A stretch of 64,000 nt of DNA from Linum tenue. Taxonomy: Eukaryota; Streptophyta; Magnoliopsida; Malpighiales; Linaceae. Position 1 is the stretch's first letter; each line of letters begins with the position of its first letter. The stretch is from assembly GCA_946122785.1 (NCBI GenBank), contig CAMGYJ010000005.1, positions 37,996,002 to 38,060,001 on the forward strand, read 5' to 3'. The notes under the pieces are model-generated. The model made no database searches, was not told the DNA's origin, and worked only from the letters and a program-made list of their open reading frames with translations. Positions 1-10,965 of this stretch are shown in pieces. The position numbers and the translations under genes were made by a program.

Positions 1-1089
1 TTAGAGAAACAAGGAGTTTTAAGGCAAATACAAAACAAAAACAAGAACAAGACAATTGCTTCAAAACGTTCAAGCTGAGGCAGGCGACAGACGGACTAAT
101 TATTGTGTCCAGTAATTCACTTCACTTCAAGAGCTCATACTCCAAAAAAAGACCTCACTAATTATTGAACAACAGAATGAGAAGAAAGTGAGTCAATTAA
201 TCTCATTGAACATGAGTTGGAACTCTGAACATTCTAACGATGGATTTGAATTTTGGAAATTGTTAGAGATAAAGTGAAGGAGATTATGATGAATTACTGG
301 TACATACAAATGTAAAGAAAATATTTTTGTAAGAGATAGGAAAGTTATAGCTTTAGCTAAAAAAGGTCTCACGTTCCAACCACCTAAAATATCCTCTTCA
401 TATATTCTTGAGTTTATTGTCTGACATTTTTCTGGTAGAAATGTTACCTATGATCTGTTTGTGTTGTGTAGGTGTACCTCTACCTGCGTGAGATATATTA
501 GGTCGTTTGACCCATGTGGGATGCTGGACACAAATGTTCCCGGCTTTATCCACTTAATCAAACGTGACCTTAGCATACATCTGAGTGTGGCGAATTGCCG
601 TAAGCAGAACATTAATTAACGAGCTAATGAGTTCTACACTTCTAGTGAAGCTTGATTACGAGTTTGTCTCCAGTTCAACTCATTTAATTCTTTAATATTT
701 ATATGTCATGTATGATATATGTGATTCATGTTAAGATAAAAAGTAGACAATTTTTTATCATTAACTTATATAGCTCATGTTTAACTGTAAAAAAAACTTA
801 GTTCATGTTTATTATAAAAAAAAGCTTAGTTCATGTTTATATATATACTCTGTTGATATCATTATTTAGTTCTAATTCATATCAGGTTATTTCACCATCG
901 GTATATAAGCCATCTATGATACATAATTTCTCATTTAAATTACAAATGATACATATTTACTCACGTGTTCAGAGTCTTATATATCATATGCCATAAACTA
1001 CAATCTTCCAACCTTAGGTAATTTAATTATCAATTAAATTAGGTTGTTAATTAGGACGTTGGTTAGTGGGTACTTAAATTAAGAGATGG
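1..1089. other. AT-rich intergenic DNA without a gene
   Basis: No convincing coding exon is visible. Around 772-840 the phrase ttagttcatgtttat recurs in short direct repeats. Around 580-690 there are degraded phrases of the aactcg/gagctaa type that recur at about 2480-2620 and 20890-21090, so this is probably old repeat debris. Confidence 0.6.
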
Positions 1090-1097
1090 TTTATCGA

Positions 1098-1502
1098 TAG
1101 AGGTGACATTTCTCAATCTAATCTACCAATTCATTAAAAATATCTAATTAATCTAATCCATTTTAATCCAATCCATTTGATCCAAATCCAATTGGATTGA
1201 TGGATTTGATTCATAGATCGTTGGCAGATTACAGTTTAGTATCTATATTTTTTTACATTTTTGTATCTAAAATTTACTTTTTACACAAAAAATATCATTC
1301 GAAAATTACATTTTGGTACCTAAATTTTTTTTATTATAACATTTTAGTACCTACACTTTTTACATATTGGTCCAAGGTTGAGGATGTCATTTGGATTCAT
1401 GGATAATCCACCAATCTCCAATCCATGAATTCACCAATCCATTTGATCCATGAATCCACCAATCCAATCCAATCCATGAATCCAATCCATTTGCAACCTC
1501 TA
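1098..1502. mobile_element. Candidate hAT-like MITE
   Basis: The left end reads TAGAGGTGACATTT and the reverse complement of the right end reads TAGAGGTTGCAAAT, a short imperfect terminal inverted repeat. The flanks tttatcga (1090-1097) and cttatcgg (1503-1510) match at 6 of 8 positions, which fits a decayed 8-bp target duplication. The interior is rich in aatcca/ggatt repeats and has no coding sequence. A hAT-type assignment is inferred from TIR start and duplication length. Confidence 0.45.
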
Positions 1503-1672
1503 CTTATCGGTTAAAATCCATGTTTTTATCATCATCGAACAATCAATTTAAGTGAGATCTCTAGGCTCTCAACTGGTCGGAATGTCAGGTTCTCGTTGTT
1601 GACACCATCAGCCCTGCTCCGGCAGTTGCAGAGTTTTGAGTTCCAGTAAAGTTATGCAATGTCGGCGCCATC

Positions 1673-1750
1673 TGTTAGTGTTGTGGTATATGATCCACGA
1701 TTGAACCTCTCCCAACAACTCGAGTTATTGGGAGCAACTAGTTCTTGACA
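1673..1750 (+). repeat. SMART 5' terminal direct repeat
   Basis: 78 bp, TG...CA. It contains an internal palindrome centred on CTCGAG, with CTCCCAA on the left pairing with TTGGGAG on the right, so the transcript could fold into a short hairpin. Confidence 0.92.
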
Positions 1751-1759
1751 TGGTATCAG
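1751..1759 (+). promoter_or_regulatory. Primer-binding site of the SMART element
   Basis: TGGTATCAG lies immediately after the first terminal repeat and matches the start of the classical plant PBS for initiator tRNA-Met. Downstream, about 20 bp on, a gttcgattccc string resembles a tRNA T-loop/B-box; no tRNA gene is present. Confidence 0.85.
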
Positions 1760-1876
1760 GCCGAGAGGTCTTGTGTTCGATTCCCAGTGACCCCCATTTG
1801 TTAAGCAGATGGTATTCTTGTCTTCAGACCTGTGTGAACTTCAAGCCCTTGTGAGTGGCTTTCGTTTGAGGGGGCG

Positions 1877-1954
1877 TGTTAGTGTTGTGGTATATGATCC
1901 ACGATTGAACCTCTCCCAACAACTCGAGTTATTGGGAGCAACTGGTTCTTGACA
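1877..1954 (+). repeat. SMART 3' terminal direct repeat
   Basis: 78 bp, identical to the 5' copy except for one A-to-G difference 11 bp before the end. Confidence 0.92.
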
Positions 1955-1959
1955 CCATC

Positions 1960-2730
1960 TCAGTCCCACTGAAGGATCTCCTGGAATCATCTCTCAAGCA
2001 CAGGCAGCATAGTCAAAAAGGAAGTTACAAAACTTGGACTCCATTAACGGTGGATCTTCCACCGGCGGCGAGGATAACTACTTCTATGGTGGACCTAGCA
2101 CTTCTTTTTCTTTTTCTTTATATCACAAGGTGGATCGCTTCCGGCAACTACGATCATCACTAGATCGCTTTCGACAAATGCGAAGAAGGTGAGATCGCTT
2201 TTAACTAGAGCGATCAATCCCATTATCACTTTTAACTGCAGTGATGAATACCAAACATGTGTGTATTTTGAGATAATTTCATAAAACTATTGTATAGTGA
2301 GAACTTTTTTAGTAACTTGTGTACTTTGGGGGGAAAATCTCACATAATTTGGGGTGATATAATTTACCAAACTTATGAATTATCAAAAATAACTCATAAT
2401 ATATAGATCAATTGCCTCATAGGCTAGTACTACCTAGCTAGTGAAAATGTTAAGATATCTTTTTATATCTCAAAACAAGACAGCTCAAGAATTGAGTTCA
2501 ACAAAGCACCAAATCGAGCTAACTCGCAAGCCTCGCAACTAAACAAGATTTATCTTAAACGCAGTTCGCTAGTAAATAAATCGAGTTTCAAACAATTTTT
2601 ATAGAATCGAACGTTGAGTAACTCGTGAACTACAAATTTAAGATTGACGATGTATCTATTACTTTCTATCAATAAAAGCTGAAGCAGATTTAATTTTGAT
2701 AAATAAATAAAAAAATCCAACTAATGGCTG
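1960..2730. other. Intergenic DNA, no gene seen
   Basis: A cluster of gatcgctt phrases at 2130-2235, in both orientations, looks like transposon-end debris. The rest is AT-rich. No coding exon is visible. Confidence 0.5.
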
Positions 2731-3083
2731 CTAGTGGTGACCATGGCCGCCGGAACCTGAACTACTCCCCCTTACGCCAATCTTCATCTGCCTACCGATT
2801 CCCCTCACCAACATCTTCCTCCCACTTTCCCCTGCAAACCAAAACCCCCACCGATTCCTTTGTTGGTCTGAATTTCTAACACTAAAAAAAAAAAACCATT
2901 TCACATATGCCACAATATATCATAGAAAGATTGACCAATATATATACACTTACTGGGTAGTGAAGCAGTACTATTGGTTGGTGCCGGTGGGGATGAAATG
3001 AAGACGCCTCCGACGATGAAGAGTAAAAAGGCGGTGTAGAATACAATAAGTAGAGAACGCTTAATAATACGGATGCCCTCCAT
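2731..3083 (-). CDS. Candidate small secreted peptide precursor (76 aa, two exons)
   Basis: Two minus-strand exons join in phase: 3083-2954 and 2831-2731, with a 122-bp intron that begins GTAAGT and ends TTGCAG. The joined product has 76 residues. Residues about 8-30 form a strong hydrophobic signal or anchor segment (LLIVFYTAFLLFIVGG). A Ser/Pro/Thr spacer follows, then a basic stretch (RKMLVRGIGRQMK) and a Gly/Ser/His-rich tail ending SGSGGHGHH. That plan (signal segment, variable middle, short basic-to-Gly/Ser C-terminus) is typical of plant signalling-peptide precursors. I cannot assign a family: the tail faintly recalls SGPS/GxGH-type and SCOOP-type peptides but matches neither. A TATA-like box lies about 50 bp upstream. 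It could also be a chance pairing of short ORFs, so expression data would decide. Confidence 0.45.
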
Positions 3084-3131
3084 TCTAATTGGTATCTCTA
3101 CCTATAATCTCCAGTGCTTAGTTAACCCATT

Positions 3132-3141
3132 CGTTATAAAG
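3132..3141 (-). promoter_or_regulatory. TATA-like box for the small peptide candidate
   Basis: On the minus strand the sequence reads CTTTATAACG about 50 bp before the ATG at 3083. The spacing would leave a very short 5' leader. Confidence 0.3.
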
Positions 3142-3971
3142 GCACCAACCATCTCGAAGTCGGAAGTCTTCTCTTTCTTTCAATGGAGATATATATTGCA
3201 ACTTGGTTCATATATTTATCGACAGGCTAGCTCGTGAGTCAAACAAGAGAGGTACCTCGATTACCCACTACTTATGTTTTGTTTATATGTTAATTGACGG
3301 GAAGTCCTCGGTTAGGTGAATGACTATTAGTAATTAACTTGGAGTTTCATTAATTAATCCGATTTGAATATTGGAGGGATGACAACGATATATTGATTCA
3401 GAGACTTGCATTTGAATATATAATCAAACATGCATTTGATTGGAGTTTAATTGATTTGTTAAAGAGGTAAATTCAATGGTATTGGTTCGTTCTACGGGGA
3501 AGTCTTTACATTAGGTTCCACCAATCATGGCCGTTCCCGTTATTATTTGTTCCACCGATCATGGCCGTTCCCGTGACTTGTTCTTAATGTCTCGTTCTTT
3601 GTGGTACATTTGCACGGAACGAAAGTAATTATCATACTTTAGAATTTGTTGTGATTTGGTTTTCTATATAGTTTATGGGCTTCCTCTCTTACTAGTTATG
3701 GGCATCGTACGGTTAACACCGACCCCAAAGTGTTTGGAAAGGTGACCTGATAAAAACTCGATCATATATATATATATATCTATCTCATTTATTTGCTAAT
3801 TTTTTAATTAAAAAAAAATCAGGTCATTTTTGTTTCATATAGGAACATATGTTAATTACCATCATCCATATGGGACCTTACAATTGTCACTTTGGAATAG
3901 GTATGGCAAGGCCTTTATGGGCTTGGACAGAACGAGGTTCTTCGTAGGCAGAAAAGATAAGGTTTTCCATG
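3142..3971. other. Intergenic DNA with a short direct repeat
   Basis: The phrase CCACC(A/G)ATCATGGCCGTTCC occurs twice, at about 3519 and 3552, roughly 33 bp apart. A short (TA)n run lies near 3766-3779. No gene is visible. Confidence 0.45.
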
Positions 3972-4290
3972 TACTGTTGGGATTACGTCCTCCAACGGAG
4001 AATATGATATTTGTGTAATGATAATATAGTATACGATCTAGAGGAATACATATTCGTCCAACAAGAAAAAATGTATTCTTATAATAGATAGTAGTATGAA
4101 ATCAAGCTTTCAAAAATATGATATTTATGTTATGAGAATATGATATTCTTGAAGGCTTGATTTCATACGACTATCTATTATAAGAATACATTTTTCTTAT
4201 TGAACGAATATGTATTCCTATGAATCGTATACTATACTATCATTACAGAAATATCACATTCTGCGCTGGGAGGATGCCCTCCCAACAGTA
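3972..4290. mobile_element. Long-hairpin MITE with TA target duplication
   Basis: The two halves of this segment are near-complete inverted copies of each other: arms of roughly 140 bp separated by a short loop near 4110-4150. The arms begin TACTGTTGGGA on both sides. If the outer TA is the target duplication, the TIR starts CTGTTGGGA and the element is of Tc1/mariner (Stowaway-like) type. A transcript across it would form a long imperfect duplex, a typical source of small RNAs. No protein is encoded. Confidence 0.75.
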
Positions 4291-4948
4291 GGTGGGAGGA
4301 CCATATCCGATCCGCTTCGTAAGGGTGAAGATAGATAACAATATCCTTACGATCTATATCGAGAGGTGACAAAAGTAGACTCATACCTTTCACCTTCTTG
4401 AGGGAGAAATGACGATTACGTTGAATGACGTCACTCTCCTCACCGAGCTGTCGATCGGTGGAGAGGCCATAATTAGAAATTCAAAGCTCCTAACTCAAGG
4501 TTGGGGCCATTAATCTTTGAGCATTTTGGTATCAATGCACACACAAAGAGACCAGCTGGAGAGCTACACAAGTCATAACTTGGTATTTCTTGGCTAGTTC
4601 AACGTATTGGTCAGTGGGTGAGGATGCCACACTGAAAGAAGTGTAGAGATATGTCTGCATATACCTTATTGGCTTGGATGGGGGAGTGTTGTTTCCCAAC
4701 AAGTAGGTTTATAAATAGCATGTGACTCGCTCCCACAAATTTCGAGAGATTCGGATGCGATAGGGAAAAATGCTTCCGAATTGGCGTGCTTGTCAATGGT
4801 GTACGTGAAGATTTGAAATTGTACGAAGTAGGATAAAAAGCAAGCAGGAGGTGTAATGTTGATCGTCCAACATTGAAATCGGGAGCTTCTTCTAAGTTTC
4901 ACACCGTACTACTCTGCTAACGATTGGGCTCTCTACGAGGATCTATGT

Positions 4949-5555
4949 CAGTGGCGGATCCACGGGTGACCACCCCGGGTCACGGCCCAGCCCTCCCCTG
5001 GATCCAGAACTAGTATAGCCCTTATTAGTTTATCTATTTTAGCCATTTGACCCAGTATTATTTTATTATAAAATTGTGTATAATTAGGAAAATGAATAAG
5101 ATGAACATATTCAAATTAGAACTCTAAATTTAGCCTGAAAGTTCTAGCTCCAATGATTCTCATGTAAAGAAAAACAAACAATGAAACCTAAAACTCTAAA
5201 ACGTAAAAGACTAAAAGAAATATGAGGCTTATTCCCTTAAGAAATTACTAGAGCAGCTGATGAAAATAGGAATTGATACACAATATATATTGATTAGTTA
5301 ATTGATTTGTCCAGTGTTGACATTTGTGTAACAAAATAAGCGATGAATTTCTCGCCAATTGGTTAACTATTTTATCTTAAAGAGAGTATGCTATTGGTGT
5401 GGATGTAAACTCCATTATTGATGAATTCACTATATTAAAATTTTAAAGATCGACGTGTACAATTGATAATGTAAAAAAACTGTGATTTTTTTACGATATC
5501 TAATTTTCTAATGAAATGCGGCCCAGTGTTCTACTGTGTCCTGGATCCGCCGCTG
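4949..5555. mobile_element. Tip100-like hAT non-autonomous element
   Basis: The left end is CAGTGGCGGATCCACGG and the reverse complement of the right end is CAGCGGCGGATCCAGGA, an imperfect TIR of the CAGNGGCGGA type known from Tip100-like hAT elements. Its length (607 bp) is almost the same as the clearer copy at 28230-28837. The 8-bp flanks do not match, so the target duplication has decayed or the element has been rearranged. No transposase is encoded. Confidence 0.6.
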
Positions 5556-5692
5556 CCCTTAATGCGTTATGTATATTATTACTCTTTTTAAGTTATTACG
5601 ATATTTTTTATTTCTATCGTCTCAAGTTTTGATATTGATATATTCCTTACATTAAACTTTACATAAAGTTTACTATTTCTTGCTTAGGTGGG

Positions 5693-6388
5693 TGTTGACA
5701 CCATATTTTGTTCGGTCTCCAAATTTTGCTCATATGAGTAAATATATGATTAGCATGCTACGGATCCAGTCGCTACCTAGACAAGCAATTTTTTCGAAGC
5801 CTATGGAGATTGGAGAACCCTAAATTTATCGATCTTCACCAACAATCTTGCATGCGTTTGAGCTTACTTTAAGCTTGATGAATTGGCTATTTGCGAATGA
5901 TGGTTGAGTTGAGAAAACTTTGGCCATGGTTTGAATTTCATATTTTATGGGTAAGTTCGATGGCAAGGTTGAGAAGAACATCATTACAATAATAATTATG
6001 TTTCATGTACAAATACAATCTAATACTATTGAAATGGACCAACTTCAAATGTTGGAACACAAGTTTGGCCCCTCGCTTAAAAAGCCCAAAATGGCAAAGG
6101 TAACCTGCAAAACAGGGAAAGGACCAGTGAGTATAGGCCCAAGGTCAAAATTTGGTCAAGCCCAGATAACAAAAGGGTCAGACCAGTCAAACCCCAAATG
6201 ATTGAACAATCTGGTTTGCACAATCTAGTCGAACCAAAAATGATCCGACCAACAACCACCTCATTTTTCCTATTAAAAGAGAATCCGACACTCGTTTTTG
6301 GACGTCTACGCAGTTAGACTTAGTATATCGTTGGTTAATTATTGTACTTGTTATCCTTTGTTTTTATTTAAGCAATTTCATTTCAACA
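5693..6388 (+). mobile_element. Possible solo LTR
   Basis: The segment starts TGTTGACACCATATTTTG, ends TTTCAACA and contains a TATA-like TATTAAAAG near 6273, the layout of an LTR. The flanking 5-mers do not match and no second copy is in the window, so boundaries are tentative. Small ORFs inside are not convincing genes. Confidence 0.3.
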
Positions 6389-6446
6389 ATTTACTATTAC
6401 TATTTACTATCACCAACTTAAGTTCATTTTTCATTTAGATTACTCG

Positions 6447-6562
6447 TTAAAAAACGTGATTTATTTAGACCCATTAAAAAACGTGAATGTGATTTATTTA
6501 GACCCATTAAAGAAATGTGAATGTTATTTATTTAGACCCATTAAAAAAATGTGATTTATTTA
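6447..6562 (+). repeat. Short tandem repeat array, about 4 units
   Basis: A unit of about 35-45 bp built around GATTTATTTAGACCCATTAA recurs about four times with small changes in a spacer of the AACGTGAATGT type. Confidence 0.75.
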
Positions 6563-7755
6563 CTAATCATAACGTTAATAGTACTATCTAATATCATACT
6601 AATAGCTATATTACTATCCATCTTGTATATCATCACGTTTATTCTCTTGCCACGTCGATTTATTTATTGTACAAAATACTACCATTAATTTTCCAAATCC
6701 ATCAATCCAAAAACCCGATTTCCAAAATCAACCATTCCTCAAATCAGAGCAAAGAAAACATAAAAATCCAGCTTGTCATATTAACCAAAGAAAAAGTCGT
6801 CACATCAACAAAGCAAAAACATTTTTTTAGAAGTTCATCGCCTAGCCTAGCCTAAGTCCAGATCAAAAGTAAAACATTATGGCTTAATATACCATATCAA
6901 CCTAAATTCGAACAACAATTGGATTGTAGCCTAATGAAAATTATGTTTAATAATAATAATAATAGTGTGCTAGATTTGAATTATCCAAACTACCAATTAT
7001 ATTCTCATACGCAAACTAAAAAATGATAGTAGGATAAACCTTTTTCAAATTTCAGGGGTGTTCCCCACTATCAATTATTTTTGTTGTCCGTGCGTAAAAT
7101 ACCACCGAGTGTTGGATAATCATTTTCCCAAAATTTAGGGGTGTCCTAGGACACCCCCAAACTCCCCTGTGTCCGCCGCTGGTATCCACCTAGCCCAATT
7201 AGTAAGATACCCAAAAATAAATTCGTGCGTACTTGCCACAAGCTGTCAATATCGCACCAATAGAGCTATCTGATTTCAACAATTATTAAGTTTAATAACG
7301 AACTTCTTATTTGACCATTCCCATCCCAAAATTTTCATGGTGGTAGGAATATACTATAGGAAAGTAATAGTTGGCCATAGATTGTACAAAAAATTTCCTC
7401 CGAAATAATAGAAACTTGATATGATTTTGTAAATAAAAATGAACTCGTGGATTCTGTGCAATTTTTTTCAAATCCAAGTAAAAATGAAATAGGTAGACAA
7501 CGATATAATTAGTCCGAAAATGATTTTTCCCGAAGTATATCGATAATGAATATCAATTCGTAGATGGTAGTGAACGGGTTTCCTTTCTGCAAAAACTTTT
7601 AAAAAATTCAAACTAAAACAAAAAAGGATGCAAATCGATGATAAATCTTTTATAAATCTTCTTTTAATCTCAACAGTAAGGTTTAACTTTACTCGAAATT
7701 AAAAGACCAGATGATTGTGCATTTCATTGGATGTCCGAAATTTTTATTTATATAA
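6563..7755. other. Intergenic DNA with a lone Tip100-like terminus
   Basis: Around 7130-7181 the sequence ends in GTGTCCGCCGCTG, whose reverse complement (CAGCGGCGGACAC) resembles the Tip100-like termini at 4949 and 28230. Its partner end was not found. The rest is AT-rich with no coding exon. Confidence 0.4.
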
Positions 7756-8307
7756 GGGTAAATGACCAATTTGGTCACTGAGAAAAATTGATTAATAAAA
7801 TGTGTCATGTTTAGTCATTAGAAAAATTTAATATCAATTTTGTCACTCGGATTATTGAAACATATCACATTTAGTCACTCTCCCGTTCGTTTCCGTCAAA
7901 CTCCATTAATGGAGTTGAACGAAGGCTAAGGGGAGAGTGACTAAATGTGACTTATTTCCGTAATTCGAGTGACTAAATGTGACATGTTTCGGTAATTCGA
8001 GTGATCGGAGTTGGACGGAGGATAACGGGAGAGTGACTAAATGTGACATGTTTCAGTAATTCGAGTGACCAAAATTGATATTAAATTTTTCTAGTGACTA
8101 CGAGTTTGAACGGAAGCTAATGGGAGAGTGACTAAATGTGACATGTTTCAGTAATTCGAGTGACCGGAGTTGGACGGAGGATAACGGGAGAGTGACTAAA
8201 TGTGACATATTTCAGTAATTCGAGTGACCAAAATTTATATTAAATTTTTCTAGTGACTAAATATAACACAATTTAGTAATTTCAGTGACCAAATGTGACA
8301 TTTACCC
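7756..8307. mobile_element. TIR element with internal tandem amplification
   Basis: The left end GGGTAAATGACCAATTTGGT and the right end (reverse complement GGGTAAATGTCACATTTGGT) form an imperfect TIR. The middle consists of repeated modules with GAGAGTGACTAAATGTGACA and AATTCGAGTGACC, present four or five times, some including a GGAGTTGGACGGAGGATAACG variant. A target duplication is not obvious in the TA-rich flanks. Non-coding. Confidence 0.65.
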
Positions 8308-9120
8308 ATATATACAATCCTAGCATGTTTAGGATAAAAAAGAAAGCGTCCATGAACATCATGGGGTCAACGTTGTTTTTGCCATCGAAATAAAACAGGG
8401 ATAAACTATAGTAGCCGGAATTGGAACAGTATCACACAAGTTAAAATAGGGTTGCCAAAAAAAATAAACATCCACGACGTCACATTAGCTGGTATTTTGG
8501 CGGTGTGCGTTTGACGATTGTGGCGTTGAAATTGACTTAAAAGGCAACTAGTAGCTAGAGAAACGCAATTTCTTCTCTGAACCTTAATTGCTGTTCAGAT
8601 TTTCTTTCTACAATATTCAATATTTCATTTTCCATGCCGCCAAATTGTCGGCCGACTTCGTGAAGTACAAGTTACACGTTTTCATTTATTTTTCCCCTTC
8701 CCTGAATTTTATATCCACAAATAAAATGGCCAAATGGGTACTATCTAAATAGTCAGTGAACTATACTCACTATCGCAAACTAATCACTAAACTTCAAAAT
8801 ATAACATAGTGGTCAGTTATGTTTCTCACTTCTCAGTTTGTAATAAATGGTCTACTCCCCGTACCACCGTCCAATTCATCATAACAAGGCATGCCACACC
8901 ATCCAATACTCGTTATTGTTATTGATACTCCACTTAACCTCACATCTTTTTTACCGCTAAAAGCTTCACTTGTATTAAAAAAAAAAAACAAATATTAAAG
9001 TTTACGGTAGAAAGTTTACATCTCAAATAGAAACCACTGTATAAAATCAAAAGAAGCAACATTTGCAGTGAACAAAGAAAGGGTCTTTCAGGCCACATAA
9101 TGGGCCACCCGATTATTAAC
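8308..9120. other. Intergenic DNA, no gene seen
   Basis: AT-rich sequence without a supported exon or a clear repeat boundary. Confidence 0.5.
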
Positions 9121-9121
9121 C

Positions 9122-10962
9122 CTCTGTTTTTTTAGAGCGGAAAACGAAGGGAAGGAAAGGAAATGGGGGAGAGTGGGATTTTCGAGGAACTTTCCCCCGT
9201 TTCTGAAGCTTTGCACAGTGTGGAGGTGAAGGAAAAGGGAGGGATGGGTCACTGTTGAACCCAACCCTCCAAATCGGAGAGAAAACAGCAATTTCACATT
9301 TATTCTTTTTTTATTTATTTGACAGCTCCCTCATTTCCCCTCTCTCTCTCTCTCTCTCTCTCTCTCCTTTCTCCTCCCTCTTCCCCATCTTCTTCTTCGT
9401 TCTCCCCAAATGCAAACCCAAACCAGAGAAAATCATGGCTATCTCCCAAGAAGTATGATCGATCGAAACTCACTCGCTCCCTCTTCATTGTCCCCGAAAT
9501 CAGCCATCTCTTCAAAACGAATTGTGCTACAATTTCTTCGTTCTTCCTTCCCAAATCCAGAGAGCTCGCCTTCTATTCCATGATCGATCTCCTGGATGCT
9601 CTCTAGTAGGCGACGAGAACAGCGCGCGAGCTGTCTCCCATCTTCTTTCCTTCAGAAACCTCTCCAAAATTCGAACAAATAGAATGGATTGTAAGCTTTT
9701 TCCCCAAATCGAAATCTCATAAATTGAAAACTGACACATGCAAGCTCGTTTACCTCCATTTAGGATCAGATGGAGTGCCATCGAACGGCAACAGTGGGCG
9801 GGAATAGATCTCAACTCTCATATTCAATTTTTAGATGGGAGGATAACTTGTGCTTGGGCCGAGCGGGTCGATGATGGTGAATGGATTGGCCGGCAATCAT
9901 GGAGCAGTGGGTGACGGAGGCGGAATTCACCGGTGAAAGATGGAAGCTTGGGTTTCGGATTAGAAGTCTATGATTGAAATTGATCGCTACAATTCGACGG
10001 CTGCATGCTGATATCGCTAGGGAAAAGAGATGAGAAGAACAGAGCTTCTCTTGCTCTGACATTAGAGAAGAGGGAAAGAGAGGAAGCGTAGTAAGAGATA
10101 GAGAGAGAGTGAGGGGATGTTTGGGGAGTGTGCTTTCACACGGTTGGTGTATGAGAGATCAGAGAAGGATAAGGGAAATAATTAAATAAATAATATAATG
10201 AAATGCTTAACATATTCAATTAATAAAGATATTAAATATCTATTAGAGTTATAGTATTAGTTAAATTAAAACTAAAAAAAATCACATTATTTGAATGGTC
10301 ATTTTTTTATAAATTATAAATTGATCTAATTTATTTTTTATAGACTATTTCAATATTAATTACATTTAAAATTATTTATAAAAAATGAATTATAAATATA
10401 CAAATACTTAAAAATAATATAATAATAACCATGTGGCATGGTCAAAGATTTGAGTCCTTGCCACATAACCAAAAAATTTCCATCGCATTGAACTTTAGCT
10501 ACAACAGAGTCAACTGACGTTGGACCGAATGAAAAGTTAAAGGTTTGGCTATTATATTATTTCTGAAAAGGTTTAGCTATTATTTTGTCTAAAATCAAAG
10601 ATTTGGCTATTATATTATATTTACCCTTTTTATGATCTTCATTGTTCAAATTAATTAAATTAATACTTAAGTAGGTTTTTTATTAATTGGGTGTTGAGAA
10701 TATCAAGAATTACAAAACCAATAAAATAACATATTCATATTATTTTACTATTCATAAATAGAATATTAATATACAATCAAATTATTTTACTATTACATAA
10801 CCAATAAAATTACATATTCATCACACTTCCCAACACACACTTTTCTTCTCACTTTCCTTCATAAAACAACATTTCCCTCCCACTTTCCTTAACCTCCAAA
10901 TCTCTCCTCCCTCCTAATTTTCCTTCACCTCCCCTCCCTTTCCTCCCTTCTTTCGGAAACAT
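9122..10962. mobile_element. Candidate TIR element carrying gene-like sequence
   Basis: The left end (ctctgtt then gcggaaaacgaagggaaggaaagg) and the reverse complement of the right end (gtttccgaaagaagggaggaaaggg) are similar purine-rich termini, also shared with the neighbouring element at 10966-12163. Inside, at about 9300-10100, composition changes to GC-richer and gene-like: a CT-rich leader, a short open frame beginning MAISQE at 9434 and several short ORFs on both strands. This may be a captured 5' gene region. No domain is recognised and the boundaries are approximate. Confidence 0.35.
9339..9366 (+). repeat. (CT)n microsatellite
   Basis: An uninterrupted CT dinucleotide run of about 13 units just upstream of the ATG at 9434. 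It accounts for the Ser/Leu and Arg/Glu repeats in all overlapping short ORFs. Confidence 0.9.
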
Positions 10963-10965
10963 ACA

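Larger units (their letters stand above)
1673..1954 (+). mobile_element. SMART/TRIM miniature LTR retrotransposon, complete
   Basis: This is a complete 282-bp miniature LTR retrotransposon. Two 78-bp terminal direct repeats (1673-1750 and 1877-1954) start with TG, end with CA and differ at one base (a/g) near the end. The 5-bp target duplication CCATC is exact (1668-1672 and 1955-1959). A primer-binding site TGGTATCAG, of initiator-tRNA-Met type, directly abuts the first repeat, and a G-rich polypurine-like tract (gagggggc) directly precedes the second. There is no coding capacity. Known SMART elements of plants have the same plan (about 290 bp, about 80-bp repeats), so movement must depend on enzymes supplied in trans. 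One difference between the repeats suggests fairly recent insertion. Confidence 0.93.

Noticed and set aside
1751..1800. tRNA-like gttcgattccc string
   Set aside because: Only a T-loop-like piece is present; no acceptor stem or anticodon arm can be built. It belongs to the SMART element.
9315..9606. Ser/Leu-rich and Arg/Glu-rich ORFs on both strands
   Set aside because: Both are translations of the (CT)n microsatellite and its flanks.
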